Below, one piece after another: positions 18,472 through 25,999 of a DNA stretch of 64,000 nt. Each line of letters starts with the position of its first letter. Position 1 is the stretch's first letter. The translations under genes were made by a program, and so were the position numbers. Source of the stretch: Allopusillimonas sp048270225 (GTDB taxonomy: Bacteria > Pseudomonadota > Gammaproteobacteria > Burkholderiales > Burkholderiaceae_B); contig JBLWTG010000002.1 of the NCBI GenBank assembly GCA_048270225.1, forward strand, positions 186,001-250,000, written 5' to 3'. The notes beneath the pieces were generated by a model. It was not told the origin of the DNA and made no database searches. It saw only the letters and a list, made by a program, of their open reading frames with translations.

Positions 18472-19380
18472 ATGTCTGTGCCGGATAAAGTCAAGATCGT
18501 CGAGGTGGCGCCCCGCGACGGCCTGCAGAATGAAAAAAACTTCATTGATACCGCCATCAAGATAGAACTGGTGGACAGGCTGACACAGGCCGGTTTCGCC
18601 AATATCGAGGCGGTATCCTTTGTGTCGCCCAAATGGGTGCCGCAGATGGCGGACGGCGCCCAGGTTATGGCCGGCATCACCCGCCGCCCGGGCACGATTT
18701 ATTCCGCACTGACCCCCAATCTGCGTGGCTTTGAAGCCGCCCTCGCGGCAGGCATGGACGAAGTGGTGATCTTCGGCGCGGCCAGCGAGGCATTTTCGCA
18801 GCGAAACATCAACTGTTCCATTGCGGAGTCGATTGCGCGCTTTGAACCGGTGGCCCAGGCAGCCAAGGAAGCGGGGCTGCGCCTGCGAGGCAGCATCAGT
18901 TGCGCCCTGGCCTGCCCGTATCAGGGCGAAACACCGGTCGCGTCCGTGGTCGATGTGGCGCGCCGCATGCTGGCGCTGGGCTGCGATGAAATCGACGTGG
19001 CCGATACCATAGGCACCGGCACTGCCCGACGGGTGGGCGAGGTGATGCGCGCGGTAACCGAGTTCGTCGATCCCAGCCGTATCTCAGGACATTTTCACGA
19101 TACCTATGGCCAGTCCCTGGCCAATATCCTGGCGGCGATGGAGGCCGGCATCAGCATTTTCCACAGCTCGGTGTCGGGCCTGGGCGGCTGTCCGTATGCC
19201 AAGGGCGCAACCGGCAATGTCGCAACCGAAGATGTGCTGTACATGATGCAGGGCCTGGGTATTGAAACCGGCGTGGATCTGGACGCGGTGGTGGATATCG
19301 GCCAGTGGATTTCGGACTGCATGGGCCGCAAGGGCGCCAGCCGCGCCGGCAACGCCCTTGCTGCGCGCAAGGCCGCATAA
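18472..19380 (+). CDS. Hydroxymethylglutaryl-CoA lyase
   Basis: 302 residues, TIM-barrel of the HMG-CoA lyase/LeuA family. It has the N-terminal EVAPRDGLQNE with metal and catalytic residues, the metal-ligand histidines in GHFHDTYG, and the signature SVSGLGGCPYAKGATGN with the catalytic cysteine. It cleaves HMG-CoA to acetyl-CoA and acetoacetate in leucine or related acyl-CoA breakdown. A strong AAGGAAG lies upstream of the ATG. Its stop overlaps the start of the next gene by one base (TAATG). Confidence 0.95.
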   Translation: MSVPDKVKIVEVAPRDGLQNEKNFIDTAIKIELVDRLTQAGFANIEAVSFVSPKWVPQMADGAQVMAGITRRPGTIYSALTPNLRGFEAALAAGMDEVVIFGAASEAFSQRNINCSIAESIARFEPVAQAAKEAGLRLRGSISCALACPYQGETPVASVVDVARRMLALGCDEIDVADTIGTGTARRVGEVMRAVTEFVDPSRISGHFHDTYGQSLANILAAMEAGISIFHSSVSGLGGCPYAKGATGNVATEDVLYMMQGLGIETGVDLDAVVDIGQWISDCMGRKGASRAGNALAARKAA

Positions 19381-19859
19381 TGCCGGATCTCGGACTGCAG
19401 CAACCTGAACCGGCCGAGCAGGCGCAGTTGTTCAGCGACATCGGCCCCCTGCCGCTGCAGGGCATGGCCTGGCCCACCTGGATCAAGCTGCTGGCGGTTG
19501 TGGTGCTGATTCTGATCGGACTGAAAATCGGTCAGGTGGCGGCCAGCCCTGTGGGGCGCAACCTCAGCCCTGTGGTGAGCGGCAGTATTGTGCTGTGTTT
19601 TGTCGGGCTGATTGTGCTGGCGCGCTTTATGCTGGTGTCGCAGACGCGGATTACAGAACAGGGGATAGAGCAGTCCTGGCTGGGCAAGCGCGAGGTGGCC
19701 TGGCAAGATCTCCAGTATGCCAAGTTCGTTCCGCTTGTGGCATCCAAACGCCTGATTTGCTTTACGCGACGCGGACGGCCTGTGATTTTCCAGGCGGGCA
19801 CGCGGGAGCTGCAGATTGCGTTTGCGCGGATTGCGCTGGTGTACCGGCGGCGGCGCTGA
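19380..19859 (+). CDS. Small membrane protein with PH-like C-terminal domain
   Basis: 159 residues. After a short polar N-terminus there are two membrane helices (about residues 33-53 and 65-88). The cytoplasmic end, TRITEQGIEQSWLGKREVAW followed by FVPLVASKRLICF, resembles the beta-strand pattern of bacterial PH-like domains. No enzyme motif is seen. Its start overlaps the HMG-CoA lyase stop (TAATG), so it is translationally coupled. Function unknown. Confidence 0.7.
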   Translation: MPDLGLQQPEPAEQAQLFSDIGPLPLQGMAWPTWIKLLAVVVLILIGLKIGQVAASPVGRNLSPVVSGSIVLCFVGLIVLARFMLVSQTRITEQGIEQSWLGKREVAWQDLQYAKFVPLVASKRLICFTRRGRPVIFQAGTRELQIAFARIALVYRRRR

Positions 19860-19901
19860 CAGGCGTATTGTGAATGCTGTTCAGGTGTGCCTGGTTTTTT
19901 T
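19860..19901 (+). terminator. Possible terminator after the HMG-CoA lyase operon
   Basis: CAGGC at 19860-19864 can pair with GCCTG at 19889-19893, followed by G and a run of seven T at 19895-19901. The stem is short and the loop long, so it is a weak candidate. Confidence 0.4.
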
Positions 19902-19924
19902 AGGCGTGCCTGGCTTGAATGCTG

Positions 19925-20160
19925 TTGACGGTCGGCCAGCGCATCTCCCCTCCTTCCGGCACAAGCTGGGCCGGTTCGGCGCCCATGCGCCGAACACCGC
20001 ATCGCTCGCTCGTCCGGGCCCTTCGGCCCTCCCTTCGCTTACGCGTCGCTCGGCCCAGATAGTGCCTGCAGGAGGGAAGATACACTGACCACCCTGCATT
20101 GAATGATTGCGCATCGTCGCCGGGACGGATGGCGTGCTTGGCCTTTTTGCGTGGGGTCAG
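19925..20160 (+). repeat. Structured repeat, copy 1
   Basis: Homologous, in inverted orientation, to 27235-27469. The core has imperfect outer arms (19934-19972 with 20051-20090) and two inner hairpins: GTTCGGCGC/GCGCCGAAC (19974-19995) and GGGCC/GGCCC (20016-20029). The similarity continues past the core into a conserved GTGCTTGGCCTTTTT-like segment near 20135-20149. The outer stem reads CTGGGCCG/CGGCCCAG here but CTGAGCCG/CGGCTCAG in the other copy, so pairing is kept while sequence changes. No protein-coding content is convincing. Confidence 0.8.
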
Positions 20161-20190
20161 CGTGAATGGCGAGCGCTCAACGGTGAAGCC

Positions 20191-20244
20191 ATGAATGACA
20201 AAGTCTGCACCTCACAGAACGGAGACAAGGAGCCCGAGCAATGA
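20191..20244 (+). CDS. Possible 17-residue leader peptide overlapping chrA
   Basis: An ATG at 20191 opens a 17-codon frame whose TGA overlaps the chrA start as ATGA. The frame is open upstream to 20107, so this could be the tail of a lost gene (for example a decayed regulator) or a coupling leader. It carries chrA's own AAGGAG site inside its codons. Product not recognised. Confidence 0.35.
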   Translation: MNDKVCTSQNGDKEPEQ

Positions 20245-21440
20245 GTCACACACCAGGGCCTGTCGGGCGTATCAGAGAAGTCTTCCAGGTCTTTTTACTG
20301 CTGGGCCTGACTTCCTTCGGCGGTCCTATCGCTCACCTCGGCTACTTTCGCACCGAGCTTGTAGAGCGCCGCCGATGGCTCTCTGAACAGGCTTATGCCG
20401 ACCTGGTGGCGCTGTGCCAATTCCTCCCCGGCCCTGCCAGCAGCCAAGTGGGATTCGCGATGGGATTGATGCGCGCCGGCCCCTGGGGGGCAGCGGCGGC
20501 CTGGACGGCTTTTACCCTGCCTTCAGCCATTGTGCTGGTGCTGTTCGCCTTGGGCACTGCCGTGCTTGATGGCCCCATCACCCAGGGCATCATCCACGGC
20601 CTAAAGGTGACAGCAGTGGCCATCGTCGCCCACGCCGTGTGGGGCATGGCTCGCAACCTCTGTCCCGATCCGCGGCGCGCCGGCATTGCATTGGCCGCAG
20701 TATTCACCGTGGTGCTGGTTGGCGGCTCACTGGGGCAGGTGGTCGCCATCGTGATTGGGGCCCTGGCCGGCATGGCGCTGTGTCGGGTCCACGCCGAAAC
20801 CGACATCCACGACCTGCCGTTGCCGGTCTCTACACGCGCCAGCTATCTGGCGGGGCTGGCCTTCGTTGCATTGCTGCTCGGCCTGCCGCTGCTAGCTTGG
20901 GCCAGCCCTTCCGCCACCCTGGCGCTCATGAACGCCTTCTATCGCGCTGGCGCCCTGGTATTCGGCGGCGGGCACGTGGTGCTGCCGCTTCTCGAAGCCG
21001 AGGTGGTGCAGTCCGGCTGGGTCGGTGCGGACAAGTTCTTAACAGGGTACGGTGCCGCCCAAGCCGTACCGGGGCCGCTGTTCACCTTTGCCGCTTATTT
21101 GGGCGCGGTGATGGCTCCCCTCGGCAGCCGCCTGTTCGGTGCCGCTCTGGCGCTGGTGATGATCTTCTTGCCCGGGATGCTACTGCTGGTGGCAGTACTG
21201 CCCCACTGGAACCGATTCAGACGCTGGGACAACGCGCAGGCACTGATGCGCGGCGCCAACGCTGCAGTCGTGGGCATCCTGGGCGCCGCCCTCTACCAGC
21301 CGGTCTGGACCAGCGCCATTCTCGGCCCCCGCGAATTCACGCTGGCGCTGACCGGTTTCCTCTTGCTCAGCGTATGGAAACTGCCGGCCTGGGCGGTCGT
21401 CGTCATCCTTGCCAGTGGCGGCATACTCATCACACTGTAG
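20241..21440 (+). CDS. chrA: Chromate transporter ChrA
   Basis: 399 residues, two-domain (long-chain) CHR family. The first half has LTSFGGPIAHLGYFRTELV and CQFLPGPASSQVGFAMG; the second half repeats the pattern with VFGGGHVVLPLLEAEVV and GYGAAQAVPGPLFTFAAYLG. About ten to twelve membrane segments. It is expected to export chromate from the cytoplasm. AAGGAG lies about 8 bp before the ATG. No chrB regulator is next to it. The gene sits just inside one copy of the inverted repeat, which suits an acquired metal-resistance gene. Confidence 0.94.
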   Translation: MSHTPGPVGRIREVFQVFLLLGLTSFGGPIAHLGYFRTELVERRRWLSEQAYADLVALCQFLPGPASSQVGFAMGLMRAGPWGAAAAWTAFTLPSAIVLVLFALGTAVLDGPITQGIIHGLKVTAVAIVAHAVWGMARNLCPDPRRAGIALAAVFTVVLVGGSLGQVVAIVIGALAGMALCRVHAETDIHDLPLPVSTRASYLAGLAFVALLLGLPLLAWASPSATLALMNAFYRAGALVFGGGHVVLPLLEAEVVQSGWVGADKFLTGYGAAQAVPGPLFTFAAYLGAVMAPLGSRLFGAALALVMIFLPGMLLLVAVLPHWNRFRRWDNAQALMRGANAAVVGILGAALYQPVWTSAILGPREFTLALTGFLLLSVWKLPAWAVVVILASGGILITL

Positions 21441-21511
21441 CCCGCCAACATTGCCCTCCATGCCAAACAGGCACTATCACGATAACGGATACTTGCCAGA
21501 ACACCAGGCTC

Positions 21512-21640
21512 ACACACGCGCATTTCAATGTGCAGCCCAGCTGCGGCGGCCATATTCACCAGCGCATCAAGACCAAAAACGTTTATCTTCCCGCGCTTCA
21601 GGTCAGAAACACGGGGTTGCGTCACGCCAAACAGCCTGGC
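21512..21640 (-). pseudogene. Fragment of an Xre/HigA-like antitoxin
   Basis: The frame reads ARLFGVTQPRVSDLKRGK then FGLDALVNMAAAAGLHIEM, the second half of an HTH antitoxin of the kind paired with RelE/HigE-type toxins. A TGA immediately precedes ARLFG (21641-21643), and family similarity ends near 21512, although the frame stays open to 21293 inside chrA. The N-terminal half and any toxin are missing. Confidence 0.7.
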
Positions 21641-21681
21641 TCATCTTGACACGAGTTATATGCTGCTTCAGCGCAGCTTGC

Positions 21682-22335
21682 CTACGCGTACTTCAAGAGA
21701 ATGCTCGTAAGAGCCTCGGGAGCCAGTCGCGGAATATCGTGTGCGCAATCGAGGCGATACGTGGCCCATTCAGGCTCAAGTCGCAAACGTTCGTATAGCT
21801 CAATAAACGGGCTTGCCTCCCAGCCGAACGCGGCGATGAAGGCTTTGCTGCGGACATTGCGCCAATTGCCGGTCAACTTGATCGCCTGCAGAAAGGTGGC
21901 GATGGGGTGGGGACGGCATCGCCCGTCAAGATGAGCCGAGGGCACGCAATTCAAACCATCAGCAGCCACGCCCGCTACGAAACGCTCCCGATACGCCTGA
22001 GTGGTAAGCGACCAAACCGATGCACCATTGTCGGGCACATAGGCATCGGCGTAGACGATCGCTTCTACATGCGACGATTCCTTGTCCGCCGCGCCAGTGA
22101 TGACCATTCCTCCATACGAATGACCGACAAGGACAGTACGTGTATCACGCCCACGAATTATCTGTGTCACCTCGTCAATATGGCGCTCGAGATTAGCCCC
22201 ATTCGACAACTCGTCACCCAGTCCCGAGAGAGTTAGCGCCTGCACCTCATGGCCTTCGCTTGATAGCATCTTGCTGACGGCATCGAAGGCCCAACCGCCG
22301 TGCCAACCACCTGGCACCAGAACGAATCTTGTCAT
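21682..22335 (-). CDS. Alpha/beta fold hydrolase
   Basis: 217 residues from ATG 22335, which has GGGAG 9 bp upstream. It has the oxyanion-hole start FVLVPGGWHGGWAF, the nucleophile elbow VGHSYGGMV (serine near residue 77) and a C-terminal histidine in the CAHDIPRLAPEAL region. This resembles the small salicylate-esterase-like hydrolases common in proteobacteria. Codon use is less GC-biased than in the core genes around it, fitting its position in the accessory segment. The substrate is unknown. Confidence 0.82.
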   Translation of the reverse strand: MTRFVLVPGGWHGGWAFDAVSKMLSSEGHEVQALTLSGLGDELSNGANLERHIDEVTQIIRGRDTRTVLVGHSYGGMVITGAADKESSHVEAIVYADAYVPDNGASVWSLTTQAYRERFVAGVAADGLNCVPSAHLDGRCRPHPIATFLQAIKLTGNWRNVRSKAFIAAFGWEASPFIELYERLRLEPEWATYRLDCAHDIPRLAPEALTSILLKYA

Positions 22336-22648
22336 ATGATTTTTCTCCCAAATGTGTCCGCATAACCAGCGTTGAGCCATCGGCCACAGTACTGTCGATA
22401 CACGCTCATTATCATTTTGAAATCGCGTTCGCGCAATTGATGTAGACGGCCGCCCTAGTGGATGCACACGCGCTTCAACGTCGTATTCGGCATACGTTTT
22501 TCGATCATGTCGGCATGGGAAATGGCCGATTCTGGCCAAAATCTGACATTAATCACCGTCGCTGCTCAACCCAAAACAGCTATTCAAGTTCGGGCACTTT
22601 GCATAGGGCCAACGAAACGCGAAGACCGCACGGCCGACATATCGAATG
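22336..22648. other. Intergenic stretch, no gene recognised
   Basis: Short overlapping frames occur on both strands but none has a convincing start with ribosome-binding site or a recognisable domain. Composition is more AT-rich than the core. It may hold the hydrolase promoter. Confidence 0.5.
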
Positions 22649-22876
22649 TTAGGCAGAACCAAGCTCCAGTACCAGTATCCGCACTTTGAGCGCAGAGCCA
22701 TCACGTAGCGGCTCCAATTCTCCAATCTGGCGAAAGCCATGTCTCCTGTACAGACGCATGGCTGGGCTGTCGGCATCCGTAACACTCAAGCGGACACGAC
22801 GTTTCCTGTGTTGGGTGATCATAGATAGACAGCGAGGATGGTTCGTTTCGGCCCGAAACTTGCTCGCCGTCGCAGT
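22649..22876 (-). pseudogene. GNAT acetyltransferase, C-terminal fragment
   Basis: The frame reads LSVTDADSPAMRLYRRHGF, then QIGELEPLRDG and LVLELG, the end of a GNAT N-acetyltransferase (motif B region). The acetyl-CoA-binding motif A and everything before it are missing. A TGA at 22877-22879 closes the frame upstream, just beside the sequence shared with the VOC duplication. Confidence 0.75.
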
Positions 22877-22885
22877 TCAGCTTTT

Positions 22886-23067
22886 GGCTACCCTTCAGTC
22901 TTCTGCTTCAGACCACTGAGGGTTCCAAACAACTTCCCATAGATGCCCGTCTGGATCATGGAAATAGCCCGAATACCCACCCCAGAATGTGTCGTGCGCA
23001 GGCTTGACAATAACAGCCCGCGCCGAGGCTGCTTTGGTCATGACTTGATCAACTTCTGCTTTTGACG
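22886..23067 (-). repeat. 182-bp segment duplicated at 26174-26355 (source copy)
   Basis: Includes the 3' part of the VOC gene. By eye there are four mismatches over 182 bases, in direct orientation. Homology starts at GGCTACCC and stops abruptly after TTTTGACG. Confidence 0.9.
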
Positions 23068-23320
23068 ATACGTTGTGACCCAAAGTCATCTCAGTGGGAT
23101 TGCCAACACCGGCGACGAGCCCTGTATCGTGGGCGATGCTCGATCGAGGCCAGAGCGCCAGGCGAAGACCGGGCTGCAGATCGATAAAGACAACAGCGCC
23201 ATGTTCGAACTCTTTACCGACAATACCCTCCGTAGGAAAACCTAGCCCATCACGATAGAATCGCAACGACACTTCAAGATCCTCAACGCCGATGGTAATG
23301 ACAGTGATGCGTGGCTTCAT
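22895..23320 (-). CDS. VOC family protein (glyoxalase/bleomycin-resistance fold)
   Basis: 141 residues from ATG 23320, with GGAG 8 bp upstream. It shows two beta-alpha-beta-beta-beta halves: ITVITIGVEDLEVSLRFYRD at the start, and GYSGYFHDPDGHLWEVVWNP at the end with the typical metal-side glutamate. This family includes glyoxalase, dioxygenase and antibiotic-binding proteins; the exact role is unknown. The last third is duplicated almost identically at 26174-26355. Confidence 0.88.
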   Translation of the reverse strand: MKPRITVITIGVEDLEVSLRFYRDGLGFPTEGIVGKEFEHGAVVFIDLQPGLRLALWPRSSIAHDTGLVAGVGNPTEMTLGHNVSSKAEVDQVMTKAASARAVIVKPAHDTFWGGYSGYFHDPDGHLWEVVWNPQWSEAED

Positions 23321-23423
23321 GTGATTGACTCCGCTGGAGGTTTTATTTGGCCAGCCCGAGACAGCGCACACCGTCGCAGGATGCCCGTTAAAGGATACCA
23401 GCTGCCCGACATCACAGGATGGG

Positions 23424-23540
23424 TCATGGGCCGGCCACGTGAGATTCAATCCTCCCGCCTGAGAGCAGAATGTCGCCAGTCAGATAGTCTGAAGCGATGA
23501 ACAATTCAACCGCTTGAGCAATATCCTCGGGGCTGGCGGC
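23424..23540 (-). pseudogene. Short-chain dehydrogenase, C-terminal fragment A
   Basis: In frame this reads ASPEDIAQAVELFIASDYLT then GDILLSGGR, the characteristic end of an SDR (LxSDxxxGxxLxxxGG pattern). The catalytic Tyr-Lys and nucleotide-binding parts are absent. A related 60-bp piece occurs at 25023-25085. Confidence 0.75.
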
Positions 23541-23543
23541 GCT

Positions 23544-23963
23544 ATGATTAGCCAGTTGTATGCATTGTTATGCGCTCCTGGAGTTCCATTCGGAACCACG
23601 ACCAAGGAGGATCTTATATCTTTGGTTCGCTACCTGGGCACAAAAGAATCTCTGGTCCAGGACTGGCCGGGTCTGCTTCTGCATGGCCCATTGGGTGAAA
23701 AATTCGTAGATCACTACACCTTCTACGCGGCCTTTGCTGTCGATGAAGAGTTTCGTTTGGTCTCCGGCCGCCGGACCCTTGGCACACTGCCGGTATCCCA
23801 AGTGCTGTCTATAGGGCAGCGAATTATGTTTGCTGGAAAGACTTGGATTATTGAGATAATTGATGAACCGCAAAACGTTATCTTTGTGAGACACGTCAGT
23901 GGAAGTATTCCACATGAGTCACAAAAGGGCGCTAAAAATCTTGAACGTGAGAAATGGGATTGA
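23544..23963 (+). pseudogene. Lhr-like ATP-dependent helicase, internal fragment
   Basis: 139 codons. The block FVDHYTFYAAFAVDEEFRLV, then GRRTLGTLPV and IMFAGKTWIIEIID, is the pattern found just after the helicase core in Lhr-type large helicases (hYsFYavF, ReLGTLP, FAGrrW). Both helicase RecA domains upstream and the C-terminal region downstream are missing. The ATG near 23544 is probably fortuitous. The fragment abuts SDR fragment A. Confidence 0.6.
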
Positions 23964-24097
23964 GCACTGCCGTCAGATCTGCTTAACAAGACCTATGCAA
24001 GTCTCGATTTGAATATTGAAACGGCAAAAAAAATGGGGTGCCTCATATTAAGACTAGTACAACGCAAGCAGTCCTCCAGCTACCGCAATCCACGCTG

Positions 24098-24152
24098 TTG
24101 ACATTTCAAGTTTCCATATGCACAATTGTCCCACTTCCTAGGACACGGGACA
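24098..24152 (+). promoter_or_regulatory. Candidate promoter and operator for the winged-helix gene
   Basis: TTGACA at 24098-24103, a 17-bp spacer and CACAAT at 24121-24126 resemble a sigma-70 promoter. An inverted repeat TGTCCC (24127-24132) / GGGACA (24147-24152) lies at the expected start of transcription. This is a plausible autoregulatory operator for the downstream DNA-binding protein. Confidence 0.5.
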
Positions 24153-24169
24153 GCTAAGCAGAGAATGAA

Positions 24170-24844
24170 ATGAAAAGTCAAGACATTTTGTTATTACTCA
24201 AGCTCGTGAGTATCGCGAAAAGGGACCGTATTAGCGACGATGATCTTAGGAATCGTTGGCAAGATTGGGAAACAGACCTAGGGTCAGGGCCTGAAGAAGG
24301 CCTTGGGAACTATCCCGACGTTGATGCGCTTCATCTGAAAGCGATTCCAACTCATGAACACTCTAGTGCAGCACAATACGGCCTTCGTGCATTGGCAGAA
24401 ATGACGGGCATTAGTAAATCGCAGGTGAGTCTCTCCTTAGCTCGGTGTTATGCGAACGGCCTGGCTTATATCGACCGAATCACGGCTATACCAAGCGTCA
24501 ATACCGTAGCGCTAGGGGAGTTCATTGTGTACGGACTGAAATACGTTTTCCCGGCGTCACGCGGTCCGTTGACCCGAGGCATTGCGACCGCGTGGGCCGC
24601 CCCGGTGCTTTCAAGCTCTATTCTCTCTGGCGGTGAGACCCCGCTTGTCTGGCCTGACGCACGTGGTAACACGAAGGGGCAATCGCTGGCGCCAATCTAC
24701 AAAACTGTGCCTGCCGCCGTCCGAAAGGATCCGATGCTCTACAACTTTCTTGCTCTGACTGACTCAATCCGGACCGGTCAAGCTCGTGAAAAAGCGGCAG
24801 CCACCGACCTCCTTGCCAAAGCCTTCGCACGCACACATGTCTGA
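24170..24844 (+). CDS. Conserved hypothetical protein, predicted winged-helix DNA-binding
   Basis: 224 residues. Residues about 60-105 form a predicted helix-turn-helix (ALAEMTGISKSQVSLSLARC) and are followed by a wing-like FIVYGLKYVFPASRG, then APVL and PLVWPDARGNTKGQSL. I recall similar proteins encoded beside toxin-like or nucleotidyltransferase genes, but cannot verify this here. It overlaps the next small gene by 8 bp. A promoter with an inverted repeat precedes it. It may be the antitoxin/regulator half of a two-gene module; that is inference. Confidence 0.65.
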   Translation: MKSQDILLLLKLVSIAKRDRISDDDLRNRWQDWETDLGSGPEEGLGNYPDVDALHLKAIPTHEHSSAAQYGLRALAEMTGISKSQVSLSLARCYANGLAYIDRITAIPSVNTVALGEFIVYGLKYVFPASRGPLTRGIATAWAAPVLSSSILSGGETPLVWPDARGNTKGQSLAPIYKTVPAAVRKDPMLYNFLALTDSIRTGQAREKAAATDLLAKAFARTHV

Positions 24845-25022
24845 ACTAGACGAGATACGCCAAACACCTGCTCCACTGCGAGCGTATATTTCAACCGAAA
24901 TATGCGTACTACTCGGCCATCCCAGCATGGCTCACGCAATTGAGGGCAGCACCCAAGGACAGGCCGAACAGGCGAAGTATCTTTATGACGTTCTTGAGGC
25001 TACAGCTTCTTTGGGGAAATAG
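24837..25022 (+). CDS. Small protein overlapping the winged-helix gene, possibly truncated
   Basis: 61 residues from ATG 24837. It starts inside the last codons of the preceding gene, so translation is probably coupled. I do not recognise a domain. The stop comes exactly where the second SDR fragment begins (from about 25023), so the original gene may have been longer and cut by a rearrangement. Confidence 0.5.
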   Translation: MSELDEIRQTPAPLRAYISTEICVLLGHPSMAHAIEGSTQGQAEQAKYLYDVLEATASLGK

Positions 25023-25085
25023 GAGAGCAGAAGTTCTGCCAGTCAGATAGTCTGAAGCGATGAGCAATACAACAGCCTGAGCCAT
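25023..25085 (-). pseudogene. Short-chain dehydrogenase fragment B
   Basis: About 62 bases resemble 23461-23522, roughly 85% identical by eye; the shared frame includes LIASDYLTG. It is a second remnant of an SDR 3' end. Together the two pieces flank the helicase fragment and the winged-helix pair. Confidence 0.6.
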
Positions 25086-25144
25086 GAGTCAGTGCAAGGC
25101 GGCCAACCTGAATCATTCTCGCTTTTATGCGAACAGCCACGCGA

Positions 25145-25438
25145 TCAACTCGCGACATGAGGCTTGGCCGTCATATCGACGCCAAGCGCTCGCATCACGG
25201 CCAGCGTAGTCTTCAACGTCGGATTGCCGCGCTCACTGAATGAACGATAAAGCTGTTCACGGGAAAGTCCGGTTTCTCTGGCTATTTCTGCCATCCCCTT
25301 GGCGCGGGCAACAATGCCGAGGGCCTTGGCAATATAGGCTGCATCACCTGTTTCAAAGGCATCAGCCATGAAGAATGCGATTTCCTCGTCATCTACCAGG
25401 GCGGCGGCAGGGTCGTAGGTTGTCAGTTTCTCACTCAT
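25145..25438 (-). CDS. higA: HigA-like antitoxin, helix-turn-helix
   Basis: 97 residues from ATG 25438. The N-terminus (YDPAAALVDDEEIAFFMADA) is followed by the HTH block MAEIARETGLSREQLYRSFS and a C-terminal GNPTLKTTLAVMRALGVDM, as in the 'addiction module antidote, HigA-like' family. It overlaps the toxin gene upstream by 8 bp. The toxin-first gene order is usual for HigBA. It should neutralise the toxin and bind the inverted repeat in front of the operon. Confidence 0.88.
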   Translation of the reverse strand: MSEKLTTYDPAAALVDDEEIAFFMADAFETGDAAYIAKALGIVARAKGMAEIARETGLSREQLYRSFSERGNPTLKTTLAVMRALGVDMTAKPHVAS

Positions 25439-25736
25439 CTTGCTCACTCCATTCATTGGCCAATTTTTTTGCGGCAGCAATATCGCGGGCCTGAGTACTT
25501 TTATCTCCGCCGCACAGCAGTACAACCAGAAAGTTTCCCCTCCGCTGAAAGTAGACGCGATAACCGGGACCGTAGTGAATCCGCAGCTCGCTAACCCCTT
25601 CGCCTACCGGTTCAACATCGCCCGGCAAACCTTCCGCCAAACGGATCAAGCGCGCAGCAATGATAGTTCTTGCTCGTTTGTCACGGAGCTGGGCTTCCCA
25701 CTTCTCGTAGGTTTTTGTCTGCTTTAGCTCAATCAT
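25431..25736 (-). CDS. higB: HigB/RelE-family toxin
   Basis: 101 residues from ATG 25736. It matches the RelE/ParE superfamily HigB-like group: ELKQTKTYEKWEAQLRDKRA, then SELRIHYGPGYRVYFQRRG and VLLCGGDKSTQ, with the basic/aromatic residues expected for ribosome-dependent mRNA cleavage. No disruption is seen. The inverted repeat at 25746-25763 just upstream is a likely operator. Confidence 0.88.
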   Translation of the reverse strand: MIELKQTKTYEKWEAQLRDKRARTIIAARLIRLAEGLPGDVEPVGEGVSELRIHYGPGYRVYFQRRGNFLVVLLCGGDKSTQARDIAAAKKLANEWSEQDE

Positions 25737-25745
25737 GAATGACAA

Positions 25746-25763
25746 TGTAGTCTATAAACTACA
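25746..25763 (-). promoter_or_regulatory. Inverted repeat upstream of higBA, likely operator
   Basis: TGTAGT (25746-25751) and ACTACA (25758-25763) form a 6-bp inverted repeat separated by 6 bases. It lies 9 bp upstream of the toxin start, a standard place for antitoxin autoregulation. Confidence 0.6.
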
Positions 25764-25953
25764 ATGATGCAACTTCAGGAAGCAGTACAGTCTGTACTGC
25801 CTGTGTATAGCTCATGCCCATCGCAGCAGCCGTAATGTGCCCGAGAACGCTGATACTGATATTGGAATAGCTACGCGCACCAGGCTGAGGAGCCTTCCAG
25901 GCCTTCAGCCAGTTCACGGTAAGCACCCGCCCATGGCCGTCTTGAATAGCGTA
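25759..25953 (-). pseudogene. Class C (AmpC-like) beta-lactamase internal fragment
   Basis: 64 codons read VNWLKAWKAPQPGARSYSN, then ISISVLGHITAAAMGMSYTQ and LLPE. This aligns with the class C block that contains the catalytic tyrosine motif YSN. The active-site SXXK region before it and the KTG region after it are absent, and in-frame stops close both ends. Confidence 0.7.
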
Positions 25954-25999
25954 TCAGTAACCGGACAATAGACCCCCATCAATTTCTAGATGTGGATCT

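Noticed and set aside
20191..20244. Leader identified as the C-terminus of ChrB
   Set aside because: I could not match it to the known ChrB ending, so I leave it as unrecognised.
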